Source: Agriotes lineatus (Eukaryota > Arthropoda > Insecta > Coleoptera > Elateridae). Taken from it: a stretch of DNA of 64,000 nt. This document shows, one piece after another, positions 46,801-58,800 of the stretch (positions are counted from its first letter, which is position 1; each line of letters opens with the position of its first letter). The notes beneath the pieces are model-generated. The model did no database searches. It was given only the letters and a program-made list of their open reading frames with translations, and was not told the DNA's origin. The position numbers were made by a program, and so were the translations under genes. The stretch spans positions 180,372,585 to 180,436,584 of the forward strand of contig OW679195.1 of the NCBI GenBank assembly GCA_940337035.1, given 5' to 3'.

Positions 46801-49800
46801 AGATGCGTTTCTGAGATGCACGCGATATCTATTTTATATCTTGCTAGAAAAGCAACAAGTAAAGAGCGTTGGTTCTTAACACCATTTGCATTCCAATTCA
46901 GTAGTTTGAGATTGAAGAGATTTACATGATTATGGGCCATTACAGAAATTGCTTAAGAGATTTGTTATGATGAAGTTTTTGATTTTCCCAAGATGAGGTT
47001 TAATGAGATTTAGAAGTGTGGTAAGAATTACAGTTATAAGTGTTTCGGTTGAAGATTGGTTATTGGTTGGGATACTAGATGGTTGGTTATGGTATTGGGT
47101 GAAATTAGTTTTAAGGATGCTGACGTAGCTGCTCGGACGTTCTTGTGCTTTGGTACCGCTTGCGCTAGTGTTGGGTGTGATAACCCTACTCTGTGTATTT
47201 GGTGGTGGTAGGTTAGCGAGATCAGCCCCTATAGTTCGCCGGGTGCGCCTCTCCACAATTAACGCATTGGGGAGCTTCGCCTTTAGGTTTGTCACAATTA
47301 TTGTATAAATGATTTCCTTGATATCGAATGCACCGGGGTGGTAGTTGGCAATAGTTTTTGGTGTGCCCATATCGTTGGCAGCGATGACACTGAGGTGTAT
47401 TTCTTGATTTTCTTCTTGCTTCGACTGTAACGATAGAATAATGCAACTTAATTACTTTGTAAATTCCTCCTGCTTCTTCGTTGGCGGTGAGTTCAACAGC
47501 GCACACTGGTATCGGTTGTCTTTCACGGTTATACAGTCTACACAATTTAATTATTGGGAGGTTATATTGAGCCAATTCTTCCTGGATTTCTGCTTCACTT
47601 AGGGACGGTGGAACATTTTTTATAACGACTGAGAGCGGTTTGTTATTTTGATTTCTGTATGTGTAGTAGTCAATTTTGTTTTCTATATAATATTTAGTTA
47701 AGACTCGATAGTCGGTTTCGGAACTTAAATTAATTTACTTACAGTGGAAAACTCACCTACAGTGAGAGCTTTTAAGTCGGAGGTAACCTCTTTATGGTTG
47801 AAGGTTCCTTTTAAAAATATTGGTGGAATTTTTACCTTCTTATTTTGTACTTCTGTGTCGTCCATAGGTTTTGGGCTTGAGGATTCAGGTTGGCTTAAAA
47901 CGTAGTACCGGTTTTGTTTCAAGACGTTGTTAGGGACCCACTGGTATTTCTTTTGAACATTGTTGACGGGTGGAGATAATTGGCTCCTGTTCTTTGGTGT
48001 TGCACACCGGCGCCTTTAAGAGGCACCGGCTGTGGGTGAAATAGTAGCAATTTCACTTGTTAATATGCTATTACAATCCGTATAAAGGTGTTAAAATAAA
48101 AGCTTTTAAAAGGTCAGCAGACCGAAGCACAAATTGAGGAGGTCACAGCGATAAGATAGCGCAAAATCACGTCTGCACTCTCTAACTGCTCGATTGAGAC
48201 CTAATAGTCAAAGGTGATTATTCTAAATGAAATCTTACCCTGAAAATTTCATTAATTTTCCCCCAGCCTGCTCAAAGAAAATCAATACAGTTTTTAAAAA
48301 ATGAAATTTGAACATAGTGTAGCTCGGTAACCATTTGATTAAAGACATGTGCTCATCGAAACCTTTTGCATTATTTTTACGTATATTTAAGTGCGCCATA
48401 ACGAATTTTAAACGCGCCAATGTGTTGTACGCATTTCGCGATAAGATGTAGGCGCTTGTCGCAAAGAAGTGTTTTCTTCAAGACAACTAGCGCTGTGTCC
48501 AGATTTAAAACTAGGTTACACAACGTTCACTTGTGCTTTGCGACATGCGCCTGCCTTGTGGTGCGAAATGCACACAACACATTAGCGCGCGTTTAAAATT
48601 CATAATGTCCCACTTAAATGTATACAAAACATTAATGTAACTGTAATGAATCATTTAAGCATTGGAATTTATCTACAGCCCTCCCACCATTTTAATTAAA
48701 CTCATCGAAGGGGTGAATATCTTCCTGAGATTAATCTTTTCGACCACTCAAATATTTTTTCAAGATTATTTTATAGATTTAACCTCCATTTAATGAAAAC
48801 AACTTGAACAATACCACGCAGACCTTTTTCTACACACAGAAGGAATAGTTGGATTTCCTGATAAACGATTACCTAACTTTATTACGATCTGCAGCAGTAT
48901 GAACTTTTAAAGTTACATTACACGAGCACATGTTCGTTATTATATTGAAGGTTGTATGATATCAACTTTATTTAAACTTCTACGATGACTGCAGCCTAAT
49001 CTGAGTTACACAGTTTTCACCCAACTCCTTTCTCAAATAGACCAACTTGTATGCATATGATAAAACTTCTAAGTGTATAAATGTGGATAATTCGAATTTC
49101 AAATTTCCCATGAGGCAATCAAATATTCGAAATTTACTGTAGCTCTACTGTAAAATCGACGCGATATTTGGTCAGCTGCGATTTGTCAATTAGGCGGCTT
49201 ATTTTGTTTTCAGCTTGTGAAAACACACACTCTGAGCATCATACAAATTTTTGTTGGCTTTGCAGGTTGCGAGTCGATAGCTGATAGACACACGCTTTTT
49301 AATTACTGCTCGTAATTAATGCTGCCAAAGTGCGAATCCGTCTGCTTCATTTAACCAACCGGCGCAATTACCGCTTAGTCGCCAAGTTTTCTATGACCGA
49401 AGTTTGTTTTCACGCCGGGCAACTTTTATGTGCGAATGGTTCAAAAATGGCGGCGCAAGTTCGCCATAATAAGCGGAAGTTTTCGCCCGTTTTTTGCTCG
49501 CTCGCAATTACCGCGCCTGTAATTAATCACTTGAATTTGAACATCACTAAACTAATTGGAAAGCGAAGTAACAACCGCAGAGTTGTTAGTAGTGGTTTTG
49601 CCTGCGACGAATTAATTCCGGCCCGGCAAAAATGCGCCGGCTTAAATTCCCAATTAGCGAAATTGCGAATAAAACGGAATGTGATTAAAATGGACAATAT
49701 TTCGTTTAAATTGATGGCTACAAGACATAAATTTGCAACTAACGAGTTCCTCTAATGCCTAATGGTTTTTCCATGTACCGTTGCCGTTGCTCTAGATTTA

Positions 49801-52800
49801 TAAAGCTATTCCACAATTTTTACAGGATTTTCATATTAGGCCCTTGTTTTTCGACAATTTGCAGAAGCACCTGCGCGGCCGCGGATCTGTAACTAGATAA
49901 AAAAGAACTTTAGACAATGATGCGCTGTCTGAATACACGACGGACTAATTCACGAAACGAGGTCTAATTTGGTACGCAACAAACGAAACCACAAGAGCCC
50001 ATTTAAATTATTTTGGTCGTACGTGAAAAATATTTGACAAATAATTATTATTAATGATGTCTGTTGCAGAAAATGTTGCTTATGCAATTTGTATGTATAA
50101 TTGCACACTGAGAGAGAGGAAACAAAAAAATAAAAGACTACTAAGAAATAATAATAGCAGGAGACTTAAACGGAAGAACAGGAAGGAAAGTAAATGACAA
50201 TAATGTAGGACAGCTTGGAGAAGATGTCACTAACAAAAATGGAGAAAGATTAATTTGACTACACGGATTAAACCATTATCAAAAACCACTTTACAGGCAC
50301 AAGTATGTGCACAAATGTACATCAATTCAAGAAACACGAAATCCTAGTTTGGTAATGGACTACATCATAGTTAAAACAGATGCAAAAGATGAAGGAGTAA
50401 AAAGGGGAGCCGAATGTAAAACCGATCATAGATTATTAGTGTGATACATGTAATTCCCATGGTATATAGATATGAGAAAATACATAAAGAAAAAGAGCAA
50501 ATATGGGAAGAGGGCGAAGATTTAAATGATGGCACAATAATATACCTATATAAAAGAAAACTAAATGAGAAATTATGTATTGTCTTATTCCTTTCTACCA
50601 ATTAATTGTTGTAAGGAGGTTTAGGTTTACTTTCATTATTCACTATTTCTCACCACCGTTTTCTATCTTGTGGTAGCCGTTTTGCCTCTTGCTGTGTATG
50701 TCCTTTCCGTTCTATGATTTTTCCCACTACTTTTTCCCATGTCACATTTGGACCTCCTCTGTTTCACCTGGGTACTATCCTTGCTTTTCATATCATTTCA
50801 GCTAATTTTGTTCTATTAGTTTCAACGCTGATTCTACTCCTAACTCTTGTCTTACTTTTTCGTTTCGGATTCTAGCCTCACTAGTAACTCCTTTTGCCCT
50901 TCCTAAATATTTCATTTCCATGGCTTGGATGCGGTTATTCAGTCTTTTAGTTAAAGTTCAGGAACCTGACCCCCCCGCTAAAAACGATCTTAAAATATTT
51001 TACTTTTGTATGTCGTAATACTTCTCTTACTTATTAAACTTTTATTGAGTGTGTAGTACAATTTTCCTGTAACTTTAATTCTTTTATTGATATCTGTATC
51101 CTTGGCTATTTCTCAATATATATTTGAGTCTACCGAAGGCGGCCCAGCCTAATTTTGTTCTTCTTTTAATTTCTATTTCTTGATTGTCTTTTCTGAGAGT
51201 GATCTTTTGTCCGAGATATCATATTCTTCTACTTGTTCTAAAGTATTATTTTCTAGTTCTATATCTACGTGTTCTTCAATATTTGTCATTATTTTGGTTT
51301 CAGTTTTGTTTATCCGTAATCCTACTCTCTTGGAGGCTTCAGTTAGTTCGTTGAGCATGGATTCTAATTGATCTTTATCTATGACTTGTTGGGTTTTTTC
51401 ATTTTGTTTTTGAATTTTATTTTGTTTTATGGTTTTTCTTATGGTTTTATTTAGTTGTACAAATTCAACACTTCTTTGTTTGTTCGATTGTGTTAATTCT
51501 CTTCTTTTTTTCAGCATTTCTTTCACTGCTGTGGAAAACATTTCAGTTGATTTCGTTTGTTTTGATGTTATTTTTTGAACAGAGTTTAGAATGGTTGTTT
51601 TTATAGTCTGGTTAATTTCGTCGGTGTTCATATCTGTATAGTCTTTGTTTTGTAACTGTGTTTTAATTTCTTTTTGATATTCTTCAGAAATCTCCTTAAG
51701 TGTTTGAGTGTTTATGTTGAAGTTGTTGTTTTTGAGTCTTTTTATTCTATTTAATATTATATTGATCTGTATCTTGGCTCTGACCAATCTGTGGTCGCTA
51801 CCAATTGTACACTGATTTAACACGCTGACATCTTTTATTATTTCTTTGTCCTTTGTTAATATGTAATCGTATTCATTTTTTGTGTTACCGTTGGGACTGA
51901 TCCACGTCCATTTGTTTTGGGGTTTCTTTCTGGAGAATGAATTCATTGCAAATATATATTGTGAAATAGTAAGATACCCCAACACCTTAGATCAAAAGTA
52001 CTCAATAGCTGCATACTACCCGTTTTAACTTATGGAGCACAGACCTGGACCCTCACAAGGAGAAATATAGATAAATTAATAAAGACCCAACGAGCCATGG
52101 AACGCCAAATGTTAAACATAACACTTAAAGACAAAAACGAAATTCGTGGATACGGCAAACGACAAAACTTACAGATGTAAGAGAAATAACAGCTCAACTT
52201 AAATGGCATTTTGCAGGACACAACGCTCGTCAAACGATAGGTGGAACAGACGTGTGTTAGACTGGCGGCCATGGTTAGGAAAAAGAACACGTGGAAGACT
52301 ACAGATGCGATGGGTAGACGACCTGAAGCAACACGCCGGCCTAGCATGGAAACGAATTGCCCAAGACAGAACAAGGTGGAGGGAACTAGGGGAGGCCTAC
52401 ATCCGTAATTGGACTGAAAATGGCTAATGAATGAATGAATAAATCCTTGGTGCATTCCATATATTTAAATTCGTTGACCTATTTGAAATAAGAAGCTAAT
52501 AGAATGCAATTAAGTACAATGATATTAAAGAGATAAATAAACATATAAATATCAGCATGAAACAGCCACGCGAGAAAATTAAAATATTAAAAAGATGCTA
52601 CAGAGGTAAAGTGAAAAGGCAAAAAAAACAATAAGATAAGAAAAATCAGAAGCAGGCTTGCACAAATAAAGAAATAGAAGCAGAGAAACCAAGAGATTAG
52701 TCAATAAAAGAACAAAGAAGCAATGATAGAGACCATGCCAAACAAAACGTACAAAGAACAAAAAGTACAGAAATCTAGAAGACAATTAGGGCATCAAAGA

Positions 52801-55800
52801 CGAATACAAAAGGGACACACAAGCCAGACCAGAGAAAGAATAGGAAAATTATTATAAGCAGTTATTGGCAAATAACAAATTCGCAATGAGCTGGTCAATA
52901 GCACCTTGAGCTTTTAGGAGGCTTGTAAATATTTTCACCATCTTATTCGTGTTGTGTGAATGGCCAGCCTTCATACGGATGCTTCAACCTCGATAAAAAT
53001 CACCAAGATGTTGATAGCTCGAGAAAATGAACCAAATAGTTTTTCCAGATGTTTAAGAAAAATGCACTGGAAATTGCAGAATAAAGCAATTGAATGATCC
53101 AATTTAATTGATCATATTAATACTAAGCATAATCCGAAGGTTTCTAAGTCTGAAAATCTCCTGTAAATCCAACGGCCACAAACATTTTGTGCCGATTTCA
53201 CTGCAATTCTTCATTCCGACTTTGACCGTAATTCCTCAAACCTCCTTATAAAGAATAGGGGGATGCCCCATATTACCGGTATATCCTGGTTTACGGTGTA
53301 CAACAAGCTTAAAGAGGTCCAGTTTCTCAGTGGGATGGAAATAAAGGGACTCACTCGCAATAGTCAAAATAATTGTACCTGGAAAGATACAGGGATACAT
53401 CCGAGGTTATTTTAGGGCGCCACCAGGGTGTTTGGATTACTAGTGGTGGAGTAGGAGTTCCATTATGGAAAATCTCAACGTTGAGATTTCGGACATATCT
53501 TGAAACCTCTGCAACAGCTTATTTAACTTCAAAATGCGCAGAAATGCATTGCGATTTACTAAATTGATCACACAATAAATTTAAAACCCTAATAAGATAA
53601 AACATTTAACCTGGCTAGCTTTGCAGTTGTAACAGCAACACAAAACGGCAACCGCAGCAATTCTTAAGAATTATACATGCTTCTCGTGATAAACCTTCAC
53701 GTGTGTTCGGCCAAGGAGAAATTTCACATGAGCAAACATAACCTGACGCAGAGCTCTGATAGCGTTAATGCACTACTTACGAGTATACACCTCGAAACCT
53801 ATTTCACGACGGCAAACGTATTAACACATACATAAATTGGCAGTAATTTACGCATCAAAACTTAACCCAGGTACATAAAACGTATTTCTAATTGATAGTA
53901 AAAAAAATCGTGTACGGGCGATGGTTGGGTCGTCGCCAAAAGTTAATCGACAAAGGCGGGCTTTCAAATGGGGTTCAAGACTCGGGACTCAAAAGCAAGA
54001 CGAGACTAGAAATTTTAGGTGCACAGGCTACGTTTTGAGGAGCTGGATCTATCCGCTAACCGTCGTAATTTGCTTAAAATTAGCACGGTAAGGTTTTCCC
54101 AAACAGCTACAGTCACGGAACAATATTGGTCACCGCAGCATCTTCCTGCTCAATTATATTTGGCCAACTACTGATCTGATCCCCACGTCTGAACTTGGCG
54201 TAACAAGTTCTACTAGAATCGCCGACGCTTTCTTCTCCGTTGTGCTCGTCAATGCTACACATTATAACGCAACACATTCTATTATAGAAGAACATCAGCT
54301 CCGTATAATAGGAACAAATGAAATACAGTTGTAAACACCCTGTAAACTAATGTGTAAAACATATCCACTTTGAATTTCATGGCGTACTACATATACATCA
54401 GTAACGATTAATTTCTATATTATTAAGGTTGATTATAGTAAAATACATACAGTGTAAGTTTCTTCCATTGTACTATAATTTAGAAACAAAGAATCGATAA
54501 CAATAACAATTTTAAAGATATGAATGAGTTTTTGATTTTTATTTGTAGAACCTAATAGCCTTCTGAAATTTCCTTTAATATGTAGAACTTTCAAGAATAG
54601 GTTTTCCAAATCTTGAAAGTCTAAACTAGTCCCAAAAAGTGTCCCTAGACCGCAATTTACCCGTCGAATAAAGCTGAAGTTTAGAACAAACTGGAGACAT
54701 TCGTTTGCAAAACTCAAAGCACATTGGATTGTAACGTAAACCCCTATAAATAATAGGAGTGTTGAGCAGGTGGGCTGGCTGGAGTTCAGCAAGACGTACA
54801 CGAGATCAAAGGTCGCTGGTTCTCACAGCATCCCTTAATTTTTAAAAAGACCGGCCATAGGCGGCACCTAAGGGGATGTTGCAGTTATTTCTGCATTATT
54901 TAGGCTACCAAGAGCTATTGAAAACTGACAGCATTTATTACTGTTTAGAGAATTTCTCGACAAAACAGCAATTTCTCTGCTGCCTAACTATCGGTACTAA
55001 ATTCGAACCCTTCATTAGAACAGTCCGAATGGCATGCCGTCGTTTCTTTGCCTTGCGCTTTCTGCGGCTTGTGGTGCTTGTACAGAGCTCCGATCCTGTT
55101 GCAATCGGACCCTATCATCACGCAGGTCTGCGCCATCCCCTCAAGATGCTTTATTTGAAAACAAAATTAGCCGATTTAGTGATTTCGGAAAGACAGCGTG
55201 CAAGGAGCTCCACGGTAGTGGTTGATTTAAAATGTTTACAAATGGAGGGCTGGCTACCTTATTTCATTTAAAATTTTAGATAAAATGTAGTTCTCACACT
55301 GTACGATTTGGCTTACAAAAATAAAAAGTTGCAATTGTAACGTAATTTGTACAGGGTACGTGTTTATATTTGCCGCCTGAAAAGTATTAATCGTATTAAT
55401 ATTTTAAGAGATGTTCTGCTTGTTTGCGCTTCTGAATCTAACTTAACTTTTAATAGGGAGACAATTTGCCAAATAAATATTATTTCAGTTTCGGAATTAC
55501 ACATCTCGACAAGGTTTTAAGGACCCCACTACGCCCTTAAATATATGAGTCAGATTGTAGGGAATATAACATGCATGTTTTCATTCAACCTCATTTTGGG
55601 TTTGGTTATATATGGAACACGAACGTTGTCGTATAAAGCTAGCAATTAAAATACCCGAGTTTATAGTTATTTAGAAAGATAAATGGAATAATTATAATTA
55701 GTCCTGCTGTACCGAACTCTTTGTATATTTACCCAAGCAACAGAAGGCTTAGAGTTTTATATCTATTCGCAAAACGAACACATTCAATTACGCCATTTGT

Positions 55801-58800
55801 CCCACTGAAGCTTTGTGTTATACATAGACGCAGCAAACCTTAACAAACAAAACGAGCACCAGCGCGTCATCTCCGCAGGCGAAAGTGACTACAACAACCC
55901 CCAGCGCAGCCCCCATCCACGCCACCAACAAAGCCGAGTCCAAGCCCGTGGAGTGCAACCTTTGCCACAGGAAGTTTAAAAACATCCCCGCACTGAATGG
56001 CCACATGCGGCTGCATGGCGGCTATTTCAAAAAGGTAGGTTTAAAACCTTGTACTGTTTCCAATTTAATTAAACCTTCTTCCGCAGGACGCGGAAAACAA
56101 GAAATGCGAGAAAAAAGACGCCAGCGGCCCCCCTCTCCAAACGGCCAGCGTAAGCGTCAGGGCATTAATAGAAGAGAAAATCATCAACAAGCGCATCACC
56201 AACCCTCAAACGTCTACGAGCAGCGATGAAACAGCGCGGTCGTCCGCTCCACCTCTTTTTCCCCTCACTGTGCATTCCTCTACCAACTCTAATGATTTGG
56301 ACTCGAAAATCACCTCCTTCGTGGTACCCGCGCCGCCTCAGCAAACGACGGAGAAGGCGCGAAGACATTCCGACGCGGATGCCTTCACCATACCCAAACA
56401 CCCTAACACGCAGCAAGAGGCCGAAGCGCTAGCGGACCTCATTCTCAAAAAGGGAAAAGTGTCCGTTAAAAGAACTACCTCTGACCCCGGGCAGCCGTCG
56501 CAACAGGTAATCCAGCTGCAAACTGGGGAGTCCTTAACGCTCACTGGCGTTACATATCAGTCGGAAGATGGTGGAGGATACTTTTCCCAGAGCCTTCAAG
56601 ATGAAGTCTTCACTCAGGTACAAGATACTATGCTACTACAAAGCGTGGATGCTCAACACCTGACCTCAATTCAGTTCCAAGCCGACTCGCTTCTAAACGA
56701 CCAAAGCGAGGACCAGCTGCAGGATATCGCATCATTGGAGGATTATGCTAGCGTAACGGCCAGCCTGCAGGAGACAGTGCAGTCGCCTTCGTACCAGTCA
56801 AACCACTCGGTTAACCAAGACTTGCAGGCGGTCCTAGATTCGCCTCTACCAGAAAGCTTAGCTGAGTTTAGCACCTTTCATTCAGCGACAAATCTGGACA
56901 TTCCATCGCCAGGATATCAAACCCAGTCTCCGGCACAGTATACGGGGTCGCCTCATACGTCTCTTGCTGCTCAATCACCCCTACAATCGCCCCTTGTGAG
57001 ACATGATTCTCCAGGTTTCGCCTACCCAACGCCTCCTGCCAGCCACGAAGGTCAAAGCCCCTGCTTCGGACAAAACTCCATTCTGCCGATGGTTTCACCT
57101 AAACAGAGCGACTTTACCCAAGTGGGAGGGCGGGACCTAGAGGAGCCTCCGCAGGCGTCGTCGCCGCTTTCGGCTGCATTCTTCACTTCGACAATGTCGA
57201 GTTCCGCGGCAGTCGAAGAGGCTTTGGAAGAGGTCCTTCCTGGGGAAAGTATATCAACAGATGATATCTACCCTCTCACGAATTCTCCCACGCCGCAGTC
57301 ACCCCTCTCTGTTGGTCTTACACCTGTTGCCTCGCCTTTATCAAACATACCGACCTCTTCGGTTTCTTCCCCGCACCCTTCTACTACGTACACGCCGTCC
57401 CCCAGCAACGTCACATTTCCGCTGTCTCCCCATTACTCGTTCCAATCTCAAATGATGCCAAACTCCGACGACCCTTTGCTTTCGAGCAGTCCGAAGGATA
57501 CTAAGAAAAAATTCGAATTTAACGGCCTTCCTTTAAAAGTGATAAGTAGTAATGGTCTCCTGGACCTAAACAGTTCCAATTTTACTGGAATTCTAGTAGA
57601 TAGCAATGGAGAGTTGAAATTGATCCAGACCAATGGCAACGCGCTTCATACCAAGAACATTGTTGTAACGGGTACTTCCTTAGTACACGCACAAAACGTC
57701 ATGAATAAGGACGCAGAACTGAAAAATGGCGATAGAACGCACAAGATGAATCCCATATTACATTGTACCATTCCTGCTAAGCATTCGCCTCAGAATATTA
57801 GACCCTGCAGCGACAGCATCAAACAAGAAGGAGGCGATAATGTCTTCATCAGTCCAACTATGTAAGTTTTAGCATTAACCACAAAAACGTTTTCTTTAGG
57901 TGTCTGTATTTAGTGTACCTGCAAGTCCTGTTAGAGCATCACGAAAGCGGCCTAGATCTGAACCTCTACAGTTACCGGTGTTACATCAATCTAGACTCAG
58001 GGCAACAAGAAGCCGCCCCCATGGGTCTTCCACTTATACTCCTCCGCCACTATTAAACCCAACGAGAACTGGGTCCGGCTTGTATTGTGGATTGAGGCAA
58101 AGACTAGCTAGTGGTAAGTTGCTACATTGATACAAAGAATGTGGAAATCCATATTTCTCAATTTAGATACCCGAGAGGACTCTCTTAACGCCTGGAATAA
58201 CGAATCCATTCCAGAGACGGATTCCACGCCGCATATTAACATTGGTCCCCAGTTTCAGTGTTCAATCCCCCCTTGTGCAAGGGGAATGTATCAGGCCGAC
58301 CAAGAACCGAATAAAGAATACCTCCTTTGGGGTCCCTCGGTAGGCACATATGCTGACAACGAAGGTAGGTTTCTTTCAAGTGCTTATGAAATTATGATAT
58401 TCCAAAATTTATAATTGGTTCAAACAAAATTTGTAATTGGAATTTAGCTATAAGAAGGCTTGTTGTTTGAGCCACACTGTGGTGCAATCAGCAGGTATGT
58501 GTTAGTATTGAATATGTGCAGTTGACATGTACTTGGATTTCGCGTGCTGCGCAGCAGTCCCGGGCGGAGGACGCAACAAGGAATACGCCATGCACCTTTT
58601 ACACATGTGCGGCGGCAATATTCACGTAAGTTTTTCTCAAACACGCTAAGATCAGCAATTAACTGTCTTCTATTTGATATAGGAAGCGATGTTGAAGCTC
58701 ATGCAGCCCTTTCCCGCTCTTCCTCTCGACCATCCACTTTTGCACTACCAATACAATGAAAGTGATAAGTGGGCACCAGAAGAAATAGAAGCGTTTCAGC

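Larger units (their letters stand above)
44093..48201 (-). mobile_element. Full-length Jockey-clade retrotransposon (4.1 kb), decayed
   Basis: A perfect 12-bp TSD 'taatagtcaaag' flanks it (44081-44092 and 48202-48213). The minus strand runs 5' to 3' from 48201 to 44093 and ends in an A-rich tail (seen as a T-run on the plus strand at about 44094-44104). It contains ORF1 with CCHC knuckles and ORF2 with endonuclease and reverse transcriptase, the usual Jockey layout, and the length is close to the usual 4-5 kb. Frameshifts break both ORFs. The well-kept TSD indicates a moderately old insertion. Confidence 0.9.
32655..55878 (+). other. Intron 3 (23.2 kb), transposon-rich
   Basis: GT-AG intron between phase-0 exons. 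It contains several RTE relics, a complete but decayed Jockey element, R1/I-like pieces, and six foldback or TIR elements, all listed separately. Unassigned stretches are 38385-40750, 42851-44080, 48626-50100 and 52860-55878. Confidence 0.75.

Noticed and set aside
49330..49755. 141-codon plus-strand ORF
   Set aside because: No domain, no splice or start context, lies deep in an intron; composition suggests noncoding DNA.
57900..58130. Alternative start of exon 6 at 57900
   Set aside because: The nearer AG gives a frameshift relative to exon 5 and a stop; the acceptor at 57913 restores the frame, so the 57914 start was chosen for the model.
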